This document shows positions 17,676 through 25,898 of a stretch of 64,000 nucleotides of DNA, piece after piece. A program made the translations under genes and the position numbers. Below the pieces are notes generated by a model. That model saw nothing but the letters and a program-made list of their open reading frames with translations, did not search any database and was not told the DNA's origin. Source of the stretch: Nitrospira sp. (GTDB lineage: Bacteria > Nitrospirota > Nitrospiria > Nitrospirales > Nitrospiraceae); the NCBI GenBank assembly GCA_024998595.1, contig JACOEK010000002.1, forward strand, positions 1-64,000. Reading direction: 5' to 3'. The number at the start of each line of letters is the position of its first letter. Positions within the stretch are counted from its first letter, which is position 1.

Positions 17676-18617
17676 CTATGCCGTCAACAGACGATCCACA
17701 ACGCCGCACAGGTCCCGCACGGCATCCGATGAGGCCTGTAGCGCCGTCCGTTCCTCGACCGTCAGATCATATTCCACAATGGATTCCCCACCTCCGCGGC
17801 CGAGCCTGACCGGCACGCCGACGATGACATCTTTTAATCCGTACTCACCCTCGCACAACATCGCGCAGGGGACCACGCGCTTCTGATCATTCATGATCGC
17901 TTCAACCATATCAACCGCTGCAGCTGATGGCGCATAAAATGCGCTGCCGGTCTTGAGTAATCCTACAATCTCCGCCCCACCGTCCTGCGTACGCTTGATC
18001 AAGGCGGCGAGCCGCTCCGGTGACAACCGGTCAGTGATGGGCTTGCCCGCCACCGTCGTTTGGCGAACCAGCGGCACCATGGTATCTCCATGACCACCCA
18101 ACACCATCGCCTGCACATCCGTTCCCGGCACGTGCAATTCCTCCGCGACAAATGACCGCAGACGCGCCGTGTCCAATACCCCCGCCATACCGAGCACGCG
18201 TGATTTGGGTAATCCGCTGACCTGTCGCGCAACATGCACCATGGCATCCAGGGGATTGGTCACCAGAATGAGAATGATGTTCGGTGAACGCGACACCAAT
18301 TCCTGCACGACGGTCTTGACGATTTTGGCATTTGTTCCGAGAAGTTCATCCCGGCTCATACCCGGCTTTCTGGGAATCCCCGACGTGATAACCGCAATGG
18401 ACGACCCGGCCGTCTCGTCATATCCGTTCGTACCGACCACCCGGGTACTGTACCCGCAGACGGGGCCGGCCTGGGTGATATCCAGCGCTTTCCCTTGTGG
18501 AATCCCCGGCACGATGTCGACCAGCACGACATCATACGTATTTTTTTCTGCCAACCGTTGCGCGGCCGTCCCACCGACATTCCCCGCGCCCACTACTGTA
18601 ATCTTTGGTCGTCCCAT
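17676..18617 (-). CDS. mdh: Malate dehydrogenase (LDH-like type)
   Basis: 313 residues from the ATG preceded by CGAGGTGG. NAD-binding [10 protein letters not shown] at 10-19, Asp34 for NAD specificity, substrate Arg83 and Arg89 (IPRKPGMSR), VTNPLDAM at ~119-126 and catalytic His176 in GGHGD. It interconverts malate and oxaloacetate in the oxidative or reductive TCA cycle. Lies between a small unknown and the urate-oxidase-like gene, all minus strand. Confidence 0.96.
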   Translation of the reverse strand: MGRPKITVVGAGNVGGTAAQRLAEKNTYDVVLVDIVPGIPQGKALDITQAGPVCGYSTRVVGTNGYDETAGSSIAVITSGIPRKPGMSRDELLGTNAKIVKTVVQELVSRSPNIILILVTNPLDAMVHVARQVSGLPKSRVLGMAGVLDTARLRSFVAEELHVPGTDVQAMVLGGHGDTMVPLVRQTTVAGKPITDRLSPERLAALIKRTQDGGAEIVGLLKTGSAFYAPSAAAVDMVEAIMNDQKRVVPCAMLCEGEYGLKDVIVGVPVRLGRGGGESIVEYDLTVEERTALQASSDAVRDLCGVVDRLLTA

Positions 18618-18689
18618 TATTCCCACCTCGTGAAGCGTGAAACGTGGAGCCTCAAGCGCGAAGTCCCCTTCGCACACGCTCCACCCTCT

Positions 18690-19100
18690 TCACGCCGGTT
18701 CGTGCCCCGTCCAGCCGCCGACCTTAAAATTGATCGTGCAGACAAAATTATCGCCGTCATAGAAATTCACCTTGATTTTCTTTTTCCCGTAATGCGCTGC
18801 AAGAAATTCCTCAGGCGCGTCCACCAGACCCTGGTACCCGCCGGCCGGGTAGTCACCCAACTCATGGAAGACCACGATCATGCCGGCCTTCACTTCCTGC
18901 AAGATCTTGGCGGTACACCGTGGATAGATTTCCCAAAACTTGGCGTCGATCGCTTCCCGCGTCGGTTCCGGCCGGTCCTCGCCGGGCTTGAAGTCCCGAT
19001 TCGCAAACTTGGCCTGCCGTCGAACATAGGGATACTGATGGCCGGTGAAGAGTTTATAGAGCCAGGGCGGCACGGTGGGTCGGGGTTGCTGCTCAATCAT
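18690..19100 (-). CDS. Conserved-looking small soluble protein of unknown function
   Basis: 136 residues, no signal peptide or membrane segment. Features seen: Trp/Tyr-rich start (PPWLYKLFTGHQYPYVRRQ), HELGDYPAGGYQG in the middle, and a beta-like C-terminus (KKIKVNFYDGDNFVCTINF). I do not recognise a family. It lies 43 bp after the NorD-like gene and 72 bp before mdh on the same strand, so it is probably in that operon. Confidence 0.6.
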   Translation of the reverse strand: MIEQQPRPTVPPWLYKLFTGHQYPYVRRQAKFANRDFKPGEDRPEPTREAIDAKFWEIYPRCTAKILQEVKAGMIVVFHELGDYPAGGYQGLVDAPEEFLAAHYGKKKIKVNFYDGDNFVCTINFKVGGWTGHEPA

Positions 19101-19143
19101 GGTTGGTATGCTCCAGTGCTGAAAAGGCCTTGTACGCGACCGG

Positions 19144-22100
19144 TCAGGCCGTCAGCCGATGGTAAATCCTCGGGAGCTTCTCCGGCAACCCCTCCACCCG
19201 ATCAATCACCACATATCGTACATCCCCGTACATCCGTCGCAGATAGGGATCCGCCTGCTTGTCGATCGTAATACAGACCGGTTCAATGCCGCTGGCTCGC
19301 GCTTCCCGCAAGGCCATACGTGTGTCTTCCAACGAATAGTCCTCTTTGTATCCGTCATCCAACGGGCGCCCGTCACTGATCACTACCAACAAACGCGTTT
19401 TTGCCTGACGAGCGAGCAACTTGCTCGTCGCATGCCGGATGGCTGCGCCATCTCGATTCTGCTGCAAGGGAACCATCCCCCCCAGCTTCGCACCCGCGCG
19501 CCCGGTCACCGGTTCGTCAAAGTCTTTCACCACCACGAAATCCACCTGATGGCGCCCCTGCCCGGAATAGCCGTAGACCGCAAACTGATCTCCAATTGCA
19601 GTGAGTGCTTCGCATAACAGCACTAACCCCTGCTTCTCGATATCGATAATCCTCCGACCCTGCTCAACCTGGCGGCTGGTAGACCCGCTGAGATCGACCA
19701 GAAACGCCGCGGCCACCTCGCGTTCCCGCTTTTCACGGCGCACATAGATTCGCTCCGAGGGTTCGATACCCGCTTGCAGATCGGCGAGTCGGCCGATGAC
19801 GGCATCCATATCCAGGTCTTCACCATCCAGCTGGCCTGGAACGCGCCGCAGCCCCGGGGGACGCAGACTTTCAAAATAGCGGCGCAGGAGTGCGACCGGC
19901 CCACGCTGGGCCGCCAACGTCTCTTCGACAAAGTTCGACGACCCTTCGACCGCCTCCCGTTCGACAACACGGCACCAGTGCATCCGATAGTCTTGAATCG
20001 CGGCATCCCATTCGCGGTAACGAACCGCTTTTGCCGTTCCCGGCTTTTCATCCTCAGGCCGCGCCCCCTCGCCTTCCACCGCCAAGACCTCTTCAACCAA
20101 TGAGGGCTGTCGACGGCCAGGGACCAACATTTCTTGAGACAGCTGCTGAGAACGCGCCGTACCGGCACCGGACGATCCGCCCGAATCACCGGCCAAGCCG
20201 GCCCCGCCCTCGCTGTCGCCTTGACCTGACGCGGGACTCTGTTCCGGTGAAGACTCGGTTCGATCCCGCACAAGATTGGGGTCCATCGCGCCACGATACT
20301 CCCAGTTGTCCATCGGACGGTAGGTATCGGAAAGATCCTCCGAGGCCTTCGGTGCGGGAATTGACTGTTCGGGAGCCTCCGCCTCGTCGGGACTCGGAAT
20401 GGCCTCGCGACGGATCGCGAGCAACTCATCCATCGAGACATATAAACGGTCGGCCAATCGTACAGCCTCTTCCGCGGTAGCCAGCGGATGAAAAATGGTC
20501 TGACACAAATCCCAGAGTTGCCCGACCTCTTTTTTTACCGCGTCAGGAATCGGCAACGAGCCGGGCTCGGTCGTGGAAAGGAGCAGGAGCTGATCGACGA
20601 CCAATTCGCGCACTGTCATGCCGTGCGCCAGACTTCGAACCTGCACCGCATCTTTCGCAATTACAGCCAAATCACGGCTTAGACCCGGATATTCCTGACG
20701 CATCAAATACTCGACGCGGGCATCTTCGACGAGCGCCCAGAGATCGCGCATCAGGCCCGGCTGAGGATAACGTGCGAACAGGTCGCCGAGAGTATGGGCT
20801 TCCAGCGATGGCTTGCGCCCGTGTCGTTGTGTGACTTCATCGGCTAGGTCCTGCAAACGGGAGAGGGGTAAGTCGAAGGTGCCGAACTCCAGATGCCCGG
20901 CCTCATGGGCAGCCATCACCATATAGAGCCGTACATTCTCCTCGTATGTGGGATGCCGCCTGATGAGCGACGGCAATCCGATGCTCCGCCCATCATCACT
21001 CACGGTGGCACGTACCATCGTCTGGGCTGATTCAAGTGAATCGGGCAGATCGTAGATGCGCAGATCGCGGCCGCACAGTGCCTGAGCGAACAACTTGACC
21101 CGCCTGGCGATCTGCCTCAGCGGCACCCCGCTCATAGCCTGCGACAGAGCGCCCAAGGCTTTCTCGGACTCCATGCCAAAGTACGCGCGGCCCCCGTCCA
21201 TACTGTACTCCAGCGTTTCCATCCCGGAGGCAAACCAGGCCTGAAACTTTTGCAGCGCCCCTTCACCCGGTCCGATCAACGCGATCAATTCGGGGCAACG
21301 GCGAAGATAGGCCAACGCCGTCTCGGCGTCGCGTTCGGCAAGCAGCAGGCCGTATTGCAATACGTGCTTCCGCCATTCATCGGTCGGGAGTCCGCGCAGG
21401 ATCGTAGGCGCTTCCGCCAGAAGCGCAATACCCGCCTCCGGCGACCGCTCTGCCATCTGCGCACCCACGCGAATCACTTGCTGCCGTGACGCCTGATCGG
21501 GAATATCCTCAAGAATGCCCGGACTCGTCCGGAAAAATTCCAACGCTCCCAGATAGTCCGGTTTACCGAGACTATTTTCGACAATGAGTTTCATCCCGAA
21601 CTGCATCCAGGTACGAACGGTATCGAGAGAGAGCACGCGAGCAATGGCAGGAATCTGCCGGATATACTCAACGGCCAAGGCAAAATCGGCCGCCGCCAAC
21701 TCACAGGCCAGTTCCATCCACGTAGGCCAGTCTGTCGAGGGCAGAACGGGAACCACTTCCGGCGCGACCCGAATAAATTCCACCGCCACATTGGCCTGGC
21801 GGTCGGCCAATTCCAAACCGGCAGTCAAGACCACTGCTCGCTGAGGGGGATCGAGAAGGCTGAGGAGCAGTGGGCTTTCTTTGAAAAATCTCAGCGCCAG
21901 GGCTCCTGAATCTGCGGCGATGGCGACTCCGAGATCGAGCCATGGCAACACGACGGCAAGCAAGCCCCGGTGCTGCAATTCCAGCAAGGCATCTATCGCG
22001 GCCTTGGCCGCCTTGGGCGCGGCTTCGGTGAGCTCTTCCAACAACAGCCATATCCCCGCCGGCGCATCCGCCCTGCTGGCCGATGCGAGGATGCCGTCCA

Positions 22101-22179
22101 CTATTGCCGCAGCGGAATCCGGCCCGAGTTGGTCGGCCAAACGGTCAATAAGTTGTGGGAAGGAATGTCCAGACGCCAT
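19144..22179 (-). CDS. NorD/CbbO-like VWA-domain protein
   Basis: 1011 residues. The C-terminal ~210 residues form a von Willebrand A domain with MIDAS motif DLSGSTS and later ISDGRPLDDGY, the pattern of NorD/CbbO. The middle has a zinc-protease-like HEAGHLEFG, also seen in this family. The N-terminal ~450 residues are helical, repeat-like segments (each with a Trp/Leu pattern and 'A..YLR..P' type units), much longer than a minimal NorD. With a MoxR ATPase such proteins remodel and activate metalloenzymes (NO reductase, RuBisCO). The matching ATPase is 2.8 kb away at 24969. No nor or cbb genes are in view. Confidence 0.85.
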   Translation of the reverse strand: MASGHSFPQLIDRLADQLGPDSAAAIVDGILASASRADAPAGIWLLLEELTEAAPKAAKAAIDALLELQHRGLLAVVLPWLDLGVAIAADSGALALRFFKESPLLLSLLDPPQRAVVLTAGLELADRQANVAVEFIRVAPEVVPVLPSTDWPTWMELACELAAADFALAVEYIRQIPAIARVLSLDTVRTWMQFGMKLIVENSLGKPDYLGALEFFRTSPGILEDIPDQASRQQVIRVGAQMAERSPEAGIALLAEAPTILRGLPTDEWRKHVLQYGLLLAERDAETALAYLRRCPELIALIGPGEGALQKFQAWFASGMETLEYSMDGGRAYFGMESEKALGALSQAMSGVPLRQIARRVKLFAQALCGRDLRIYDLPDSLESAQTMVRATVSDDGRSIGLPSLIRRHPTYEENVRLYMVMAAHEAGHLEFGTFDLPLSRLQDLADEVTQRHGRKPSLEAHTLGDLFARYPQPGLMRDLWALVEDARVEYLMRQEYPGLSRDLAVIAKDAVQVRSLAHGMTVRELVVDQLLLLSTTEPGSLPIPDAVKKEVGQLWDLCQTIFHPLATAEEAVRLADRLYVSMDELLAIRREAIPSPDEAEAPEQSIPAPKASEDLSDTYRPMDNWEYRGAMDPNLVRDRTESSPEQSPASGQGDSEGGAGLAGDSGGSSGAGTARSQQLSQEMLVPGRRQPSLVEEVLAVEGEGARPEDEKPGTAKAVRYREWDAAIQDYRMHWCRVVEREAVEGSSNFVEETLAAQRGPVALLRRYFESLRPPGLRRVPGQLDGEDLDMDAVIGRLADLQAGIEPSERIYVRREKREREVAAAFLVDLSGSTSRQVEQGRRIIDIEKQGLVLLCEALTAIGDQFAVYGYSGQGRHQVDFVVVKDFDEPVTGRAGAKLGGMVPLQQNRDGAAIRHATSKLLARQAKTRLLVVISDGRPLDDGYKEDYSLEDTRMALREARASGIEPVCITIDKQADPYLRRMYGDVRYVVIDRVEGLPEKLPRIYHRLTA

Positions 22180-22210
22180 TACATTGATCCATTTTGAGGG
22201 AAGTGGTGGA

Positions 22211-22246
22211 TTGTAAAGGACACAATTTCGCTTGTAAACTGTGTCC
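22211..22246. promoter_or_regulatory. Operator-like repeats in the divergent norD-like/FTR region
   Basis: TTGTAAA occurs at 22211-22217 and 22232-22238, exactly 21 bp apart. Overlapping it, GGACACA (22218-22224) and TGTGTCC (22240-22246) form a 7-bp inverted repeat. The site is 32-67 bp upstream of the NorD-like start and ~70-100 bp upstream of the ferredoxin-thioredoxin reductase start, where a factor could control both genes. Confidence 0.45.
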
Positions 22247-22312
22247 TCGCTGGCGGGACCGCCTGGCCCCGATCGATTTTTTTTATTGTGGGATTGTCAC
22301 GCGAGGGACGGA

Positions 22313-22759
22313 ATGGCTGAGCCGAGCAAAGAAAGTCTCGAGAAGATGTGGAAGTATGTCAAAGGCTTCGCCGAGAAGAGCGGCACAGCCATGCACCCGA
22401 ATCCGGCCGTCACCAACGCGGTGGTGTTGGGATTAGCCGCCCACGTCGATGAGTTGGGAAAGCCGCTTTGCCCCTGTAATTTCTACCCGGACAAACAGGC
22501 CGAGGCCAAGTTGCGTCGCTGGATGTGTGCCTGCGACGAAATGCAGATCTACAAATATTGCCATTGCCTGCTCTTTGTCCGTGAAGACGGCATGCCGATC
22601 ACCGAGTATTTGCCGGAAGACCATGAAGGCCGCCAATGTTACGGCCTCATTACCGATCCGACCCCGGAGAAGGGCCGAGCTCTCCGCCACAAAGCGCTGC
22701 CCATGGCGCCCAAATCGCCGGCGGCGCCCACTGGTCAGGATCCCTCCACGCAATCGTGA
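22313..22759 (+). CDS. Ferredoxin-thioredoxin reductase catalytic chain-like protein
   Basis: 148 residues from the ATG with GCGAGGGACG upstream. The six cluster and redox Cys are in the typical pattern: CPC at 53-55, CAC at 72-74 and CHC at 83-85. The enzyme uses a [4Fe-4S] cluster to pass electrons from reduced ferredoxin to a thioredoxin disulfide. No separate variable chain gene is adjacent, as is usual outside phototrophs. The C-terminal ~30 residues are an extension. TGA overlaps the next start as GTGA. Confidence 0.9.
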   Translation: MAEPSKESLEKMWKYVKGFAEKSGTAMHPNPAVTNAVVLGLAAHVDELGKPLCPCNFYPDKQAEAKLRRWMCACDEMQIYKYCHCLLFVREDGMPITEYLPEDHEGRQCYGLITDPTPEKGRALRHKALPMAPKSPAAPTGQDPSTQS

Positions 22760-24003
22760 GGAGCCGGTTTCGACGCAATCCAACGGCTCGCCTTCGCGAC
22801 GGCCTCTCGATTCTCTCCGCGCTGCTCTGTTTCAGTATTACCGGGTGCCTTCACACCATGGACCCGCTTGATCCGAGGGCCTTGCCAATCACGACAGCCC
22901 CCGCCCAACGATTGCAGGCCCACGTGTCATTCCTCGCGAGCCCTGCGCTGGCTGGCCGCCAGCCCGGAACACCGGGCAATCGCCAGGCCGCGCAATACAT
23001 CGAGGAGCAGTTTCGCCTGGTCGGACTGCAGCCACTTCCTTCGCTCGGCGGCTATCGACAGACCATCTCGGACCGGATGGGCGTCAACATTATCGGGGTC
23101 ATCCCTCCGATCGACCGTACCGGCACCACACGTTGGATTGTGATCGGGGCCCATTATGACCATCTGGGATATCCGTTCCTCGGAGCCGACGACAACGCGT
23201 CCTCCATCGCCATCCTGGTCGAAACAGCCCGCAACCTGGCGAGTTTCTCGCGCTACGGCATCCTCTTCGTGGGGTTCAACAGCGAGGAATCCCCCTACTT
23301 CGGCACTCCAGAAATGGGATCACAGTTTCTCTACCATCACCTGCCTTCGGAAGTCGGCACGGCAGACCATCTTCACGCCGCGATTATCATGGACCTGATG
23401 GGAGGTGTGCACTGGGCACCGCTCAAGGAGGCGATCTTTGCCACCGGAGGGGAGAAAAGTCCTGAGTTGTACCGACGGGTCACACAAACCCAGGCCTCAC
23501 CCCTCAAAGTGCTTCCCGTGGGAATCCATCTCGTAGAAGAAATCCCCGATCATGGGCACAAGGCCTTCAGCGACTATGATGTGTTCCGCAATCACAAGAT
23601 CCCGTTCCTGTTTCTCTCCGCTGCGCGCTCACCCCGTTACCACACGGCAGGCGACGTGGCCAGCACGCTCAACTACGAACGAATGGCCGCCACCGTCGAG
23701 TGGCTGCGCCGTCTCCTCGCGCAGATGTCGCAGGACGAGGCGCCCTATTCCTTCGACGCGCACCGTGTGGAGTTTGCCGACGAAGTCGCCTCGTTCCGCG
23801 GCATCGTGGAGCAGGCGCTTCACGAGGAGACGCGCATTCCCGGCACATCACGTTGGTCTCTGAAAAAATTGAAACAGGATGCCGAATGGCTGCGGGAGGT
23901 CAGCGGCTCCGCGCCGACGCCGCAACAGTTGGAGCGGCTGGAACGGATTTCTATTCGTGTCCAATGCCTGATCGCCGACTATTCAGGCTGTTTTACGTTT
24001 TGA
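22756..24003 (+). CDS. M28-family metallopeptidase, probable lipoprotein
   Basis: 415 residues from a GTG overlapping the previous stop. A basic N-region (RSRFRRNPTARLR), hydrophobic stretch and lipobox SITGC indicate lipid modification, so it is likely anchored in the envelope. Zinc and catalytic residues are visible: GAHYDH, GADDNAS, FNSEESP, a Asp in IIMDLMGG and final RYHTAGD. This is the aminopeptidase-type M28 arrangement with two zinc ions. Substrate unknown. Probably translated with the FTR gene, an unusual partner. Confidence 0.85.
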   Translation: MRSRFRRNPTARLRDGLSILSALLCFSITGCLHTMDPLDPRALPITTAPAQRLQAHVSFLASPALAGRQPGTPGNRQAAQYIEEQFRLVGLQPLPSLGGYRQTISDRMGVNIIGVIPPIDRTGTTRWIVIGAHYDHLGYPFLGADDNASSIAILVETARNLASFSRYGILFVGFNSEESPYFGTPEMGSQFLYHHLPSEVGTADHLHAAIIMDLMGGVHWAPLKEAIFATGGEKSPELYRRVTQTQASPLKVLPVGIHLVEEIPDHGHKAFSDYDVFRNHKIPFLFLSAARSPRYHTAGDVASTLNYERMAATVEWLRRLLAQMSQDEAPYSFDAHRVEFADEVASFRGIVEQALHEETRIPGTSRWSLKKLKQDAEWLREVSGSAPTPQQLERLERISIRVQCLIADYSGCFTF

Positions 24004-24026
24004 ACGTCCGGATCCTTGGTGCGTGT

Positions 24027-24042
24027 CATCCGGGACCGGATG
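24027..24042. terminator. Short hairpin between convergent genes
   Basis: CATCCGGGACCGGATG: a self-complementary 7-bp arm pair with almost no loop, between the stop of the peptidase (24003) and the stop of the convergent lipoprotein (24044). On the plus strand ATTATT follows. Could terminate both. Confidence 0.4.
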
Positions 24043-24043
24043 A

Positions 24044-24529
24044 TTATTGCCACCCCTCGGTCTCGTAGCCGTTCTCCTTGAGACAACGTTCGACGAATGC
24101 GGCATAGTCCTGTTGCGGTTGTACGGGCTTATAGGTGCCGGCGAACAGACCTAAGATTCCGCCGACCGCGCCGCCGGCCGCCGCTCCGATGGCGATACCC
24201 GTAGGCCCGCCTATCAGCCCTGCTGAGGCCCCCACTGCCGCCCCGCCGATGACGCCCAGCGCGGCGCCGGCTCCGGCATTTCCGCTGCGATTCGTTCCAT
24301 GCTGCAATCCGGCCCGTTCGGCTTTCACCCTGCAGACCGCCGCTTCCTGCTCGGCCTGCTGCTTGCCGTGCAGTTGTAAATAGGTTGTGGACTTGAAGAT
24401 GGGTTCAGGCCCCGCACAAGCAGTCAAGGCCACGACGATGAGAGGAAGTGAGCATCGAGAGATTCTTGAACCCACATGTTTTAGAAGCCACGAACGCTGC
24501 AATACTCCGACACCCAGCTCACTCTGCAT
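24044..24529 (-). CDS. Glycine-zipper lipoprotein
   Basis: 161 residues from the ATG preceded by GAGGACG; the frame is open upstream without a signal. After a hydrophobic segment the lipobox LTAC marks lipidation. The centre (about residues 85-130) is Gly/Ala-rich with repeated GxxxG spacing (GAALGVIGGAAVGASAGLIG), the glycine-zipper pattern of small outer-membrane-associated lipoproteins. The C-terminus (DYAAFVERCLKENGYE) resembles the 'YxxCxxxxGY' tail common in such proteins. Role likely envelope integrity or stress; not certain. Confidence 0.75.
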   Translation of the reverse strand: MQSELGVGVLQRSWLLKHVGSRISRCSLPLIVVALTACAGPEPIFKSTTYLQLHGKQQAEQEAAVCRVKAERAGLQHGTNRSGNAGAGAALGVIGGAAVGASAGLIGGPTGIAIGAAAGGAVGGILGLFAGTYKPVQPQQDYAAFVERCLKENGYETEGWQ

Positions 24530-24585
24530 AACGTCCTCGTATCGACAATGCCTCATCCATTCATTGATGCGGCCCCAGCCGCTTC

Positions 24586-24954
24586 TCAATCCAGCCGGAG
24601 TTGTGTGAGCACCTGCTCGGCAGAACACCCCCTCACCAAAATACGCTTCTGACGGCTGCCCGCTCCGCTGAGGATCTCTACTGCCCCCAGCGGCACGTTA
24701 CACGTCCTGGCGAGGAACCGGCATAACTCCTCGTTCGCGGCACCATCAGCCGGCGGTGCCGCCACACGAATCTTGATCGCCCGACCGTGAAGCCCGGCGC
24801 ATTGTGTATGGGAAGCTTTCGGCTGAACATGCACCGAAACGACGGCGCCCTCGGGTGTGGTGCGAACGACCTGTTCTGCGGCCTGGGGCGATGACTCCCG
24901 TCTGAAATCGTGGGTGGTCACAATTTTTTTGAGGACACAGGGTCGGTGAGGCAC
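24586..24954 (-). CDS. YggU/UPF0235 (DUF167) family protein
   Basis: 122 residues. The conserved segment VHVQPKASHTQ, then IKIRVAAPPADGAANEELCRFLA is diagnostic for DUF167. The family's biochemical role is unknown. The first ~25 residues are a variable extension. It starts 14 bp after the MoxR ATPase stop on the same strand, so it is probably co-transcribed. Confidence 0.88.
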   Translation of the reverse strand: MPHRPCVLKKIVTTHDFRRESSPQAAEQVVRTTPEGAVVSVHVQPKASHTQCAGLHGRAIKIRVAAPPADGAANEELCRFLARTCNVPLGAVEILSGAGSRQKRILVRGCSAEQVLTQLRLD

Positions 24955-24968
24955 GATAGACGAGCGGC

Positions 24969-25808
24969 TCAGAACATCGCTTTCACGACCTCGATGATGC
25001 TGCGTAACATATCCGGGTCATCGGTGATGGGCCGGGCGATCGCCACCTCGCAGGCGCGATCGGCAGGCACGCCCTGCTTAATCAACGTGGCCGCATAAAT
25101 CAACAGTCTGGTGCTGACGCCCTCTTCAAGCCCATGGTTCTTGAGGTTGCGGACCTTCTCGGCAATTTTAACCAGCCGCTGGGCGATCTCGGGACTGACG
25201 CCTGCCTCATGCGCCACGACCCGGGTCTCGACATCCGGCAGCGGATAATCGAACTCGATGGCCATAAACCGTTGCTTAGTGCTTTGCTTCAGATCTTTCA
25301 GAATGCTTTGATAGCCGGGGTTGTACGAGATCACCAGCATGAACTCATCAACCGCCTCGATGACCTGCCCTTTTTTTTCAATGGGCAGAAGTCGCCTGTC
25401 GTCGCTCAAAGGGTGAATGATGACCGTGGTATCTTTGCGGGCTTCGACAATTTCGTCCAAATAGACGATCGCTCCCTGCTTCACGCCGAGGGTCAACGGA
25501 CCATCCATCCACACCGTCTCCTGCCCCTTCAAGAGATACCGGCCAACAAGGTCGGAGGCGGTAAGATCCTCGTGGCAGGCCACGGTAATGAGCGGACGGC
25601 CCAGGCGATAGGCCATGTGCTGCACGAACCGCGTTTTCCCGCAGCCCGTCGGCCCCTTGAGCATCACCGGCATGCGGCTCTTCGCGGCAATCGTAAAGAG
25701 CCCGACCTCGCCCCGCACGTCAGCGTAAAACGGCTCGCGTGCGATCCGATACCGGTCAATGTCCTGTGCCTGCCCTTTCTGAGCCGTCGCTGCCCGCCCC
25801 TCGCTCAT
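24969..25808 (-). CDS. MoxR-type AAA ATPase, CbbQ/NorQ-like
   Basis: 279 residues. Walker [11 protein letters not shown] at 51-60, Walker B VYLDEI at 115-120, SYNPGYQ sensor segment and the C-terminal [13 protein letters not shown] region match the CbbQ/NirQ/NorQ subgroup. It forms hexamers that, with a VWA partner, insert into or remodel metalloenzymes. The NorD/CbbO-like partner is at 19144-22179, also minus strand but separated by plus-strand genes. Client enzyme not in the window. Confidence 0.9.
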   Translation of the reverse strand: MSEGRAATAQKGQAQDIDRYRIAREPFYADVRGEVGLFTIAAKSRMPVMLKGPTGCGKTRFVQHMAYRLGRPLITVACHEDLTASDLVGRYLLKGQETVWMDGPLTLGVKQGAIVYLDEIVEARKDTTVIIHPLSDDRRLLPIEKKGQVIEAVDEFMLVISYNPGYQSILKDLKQSTKQRFMAIEFDYPLPDVETRVVAHEAGVSPEIAQRLVKIAEKVRNLKNHGLEEGVSTRLLIYAATLIKQGVPADRACEVAIARPITDDPDMLRSIIEVVKAMF

Positions 25809-25898
25809 TCCGCCACTCCTACCTTAAATTGAATAATGTGCATGGTGCGCCACGATAAACGGAAACCGGCAGGAAGTTCAAGCGACAGACGGACCCAC

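Noticed and set aside
19623..20441. 272-codon frame inside the NorD-like gene
   Set aside because: Shadow frame rich in Arg/Ser/Trp; the main frame carries MIDAS and HEAGH motifs.
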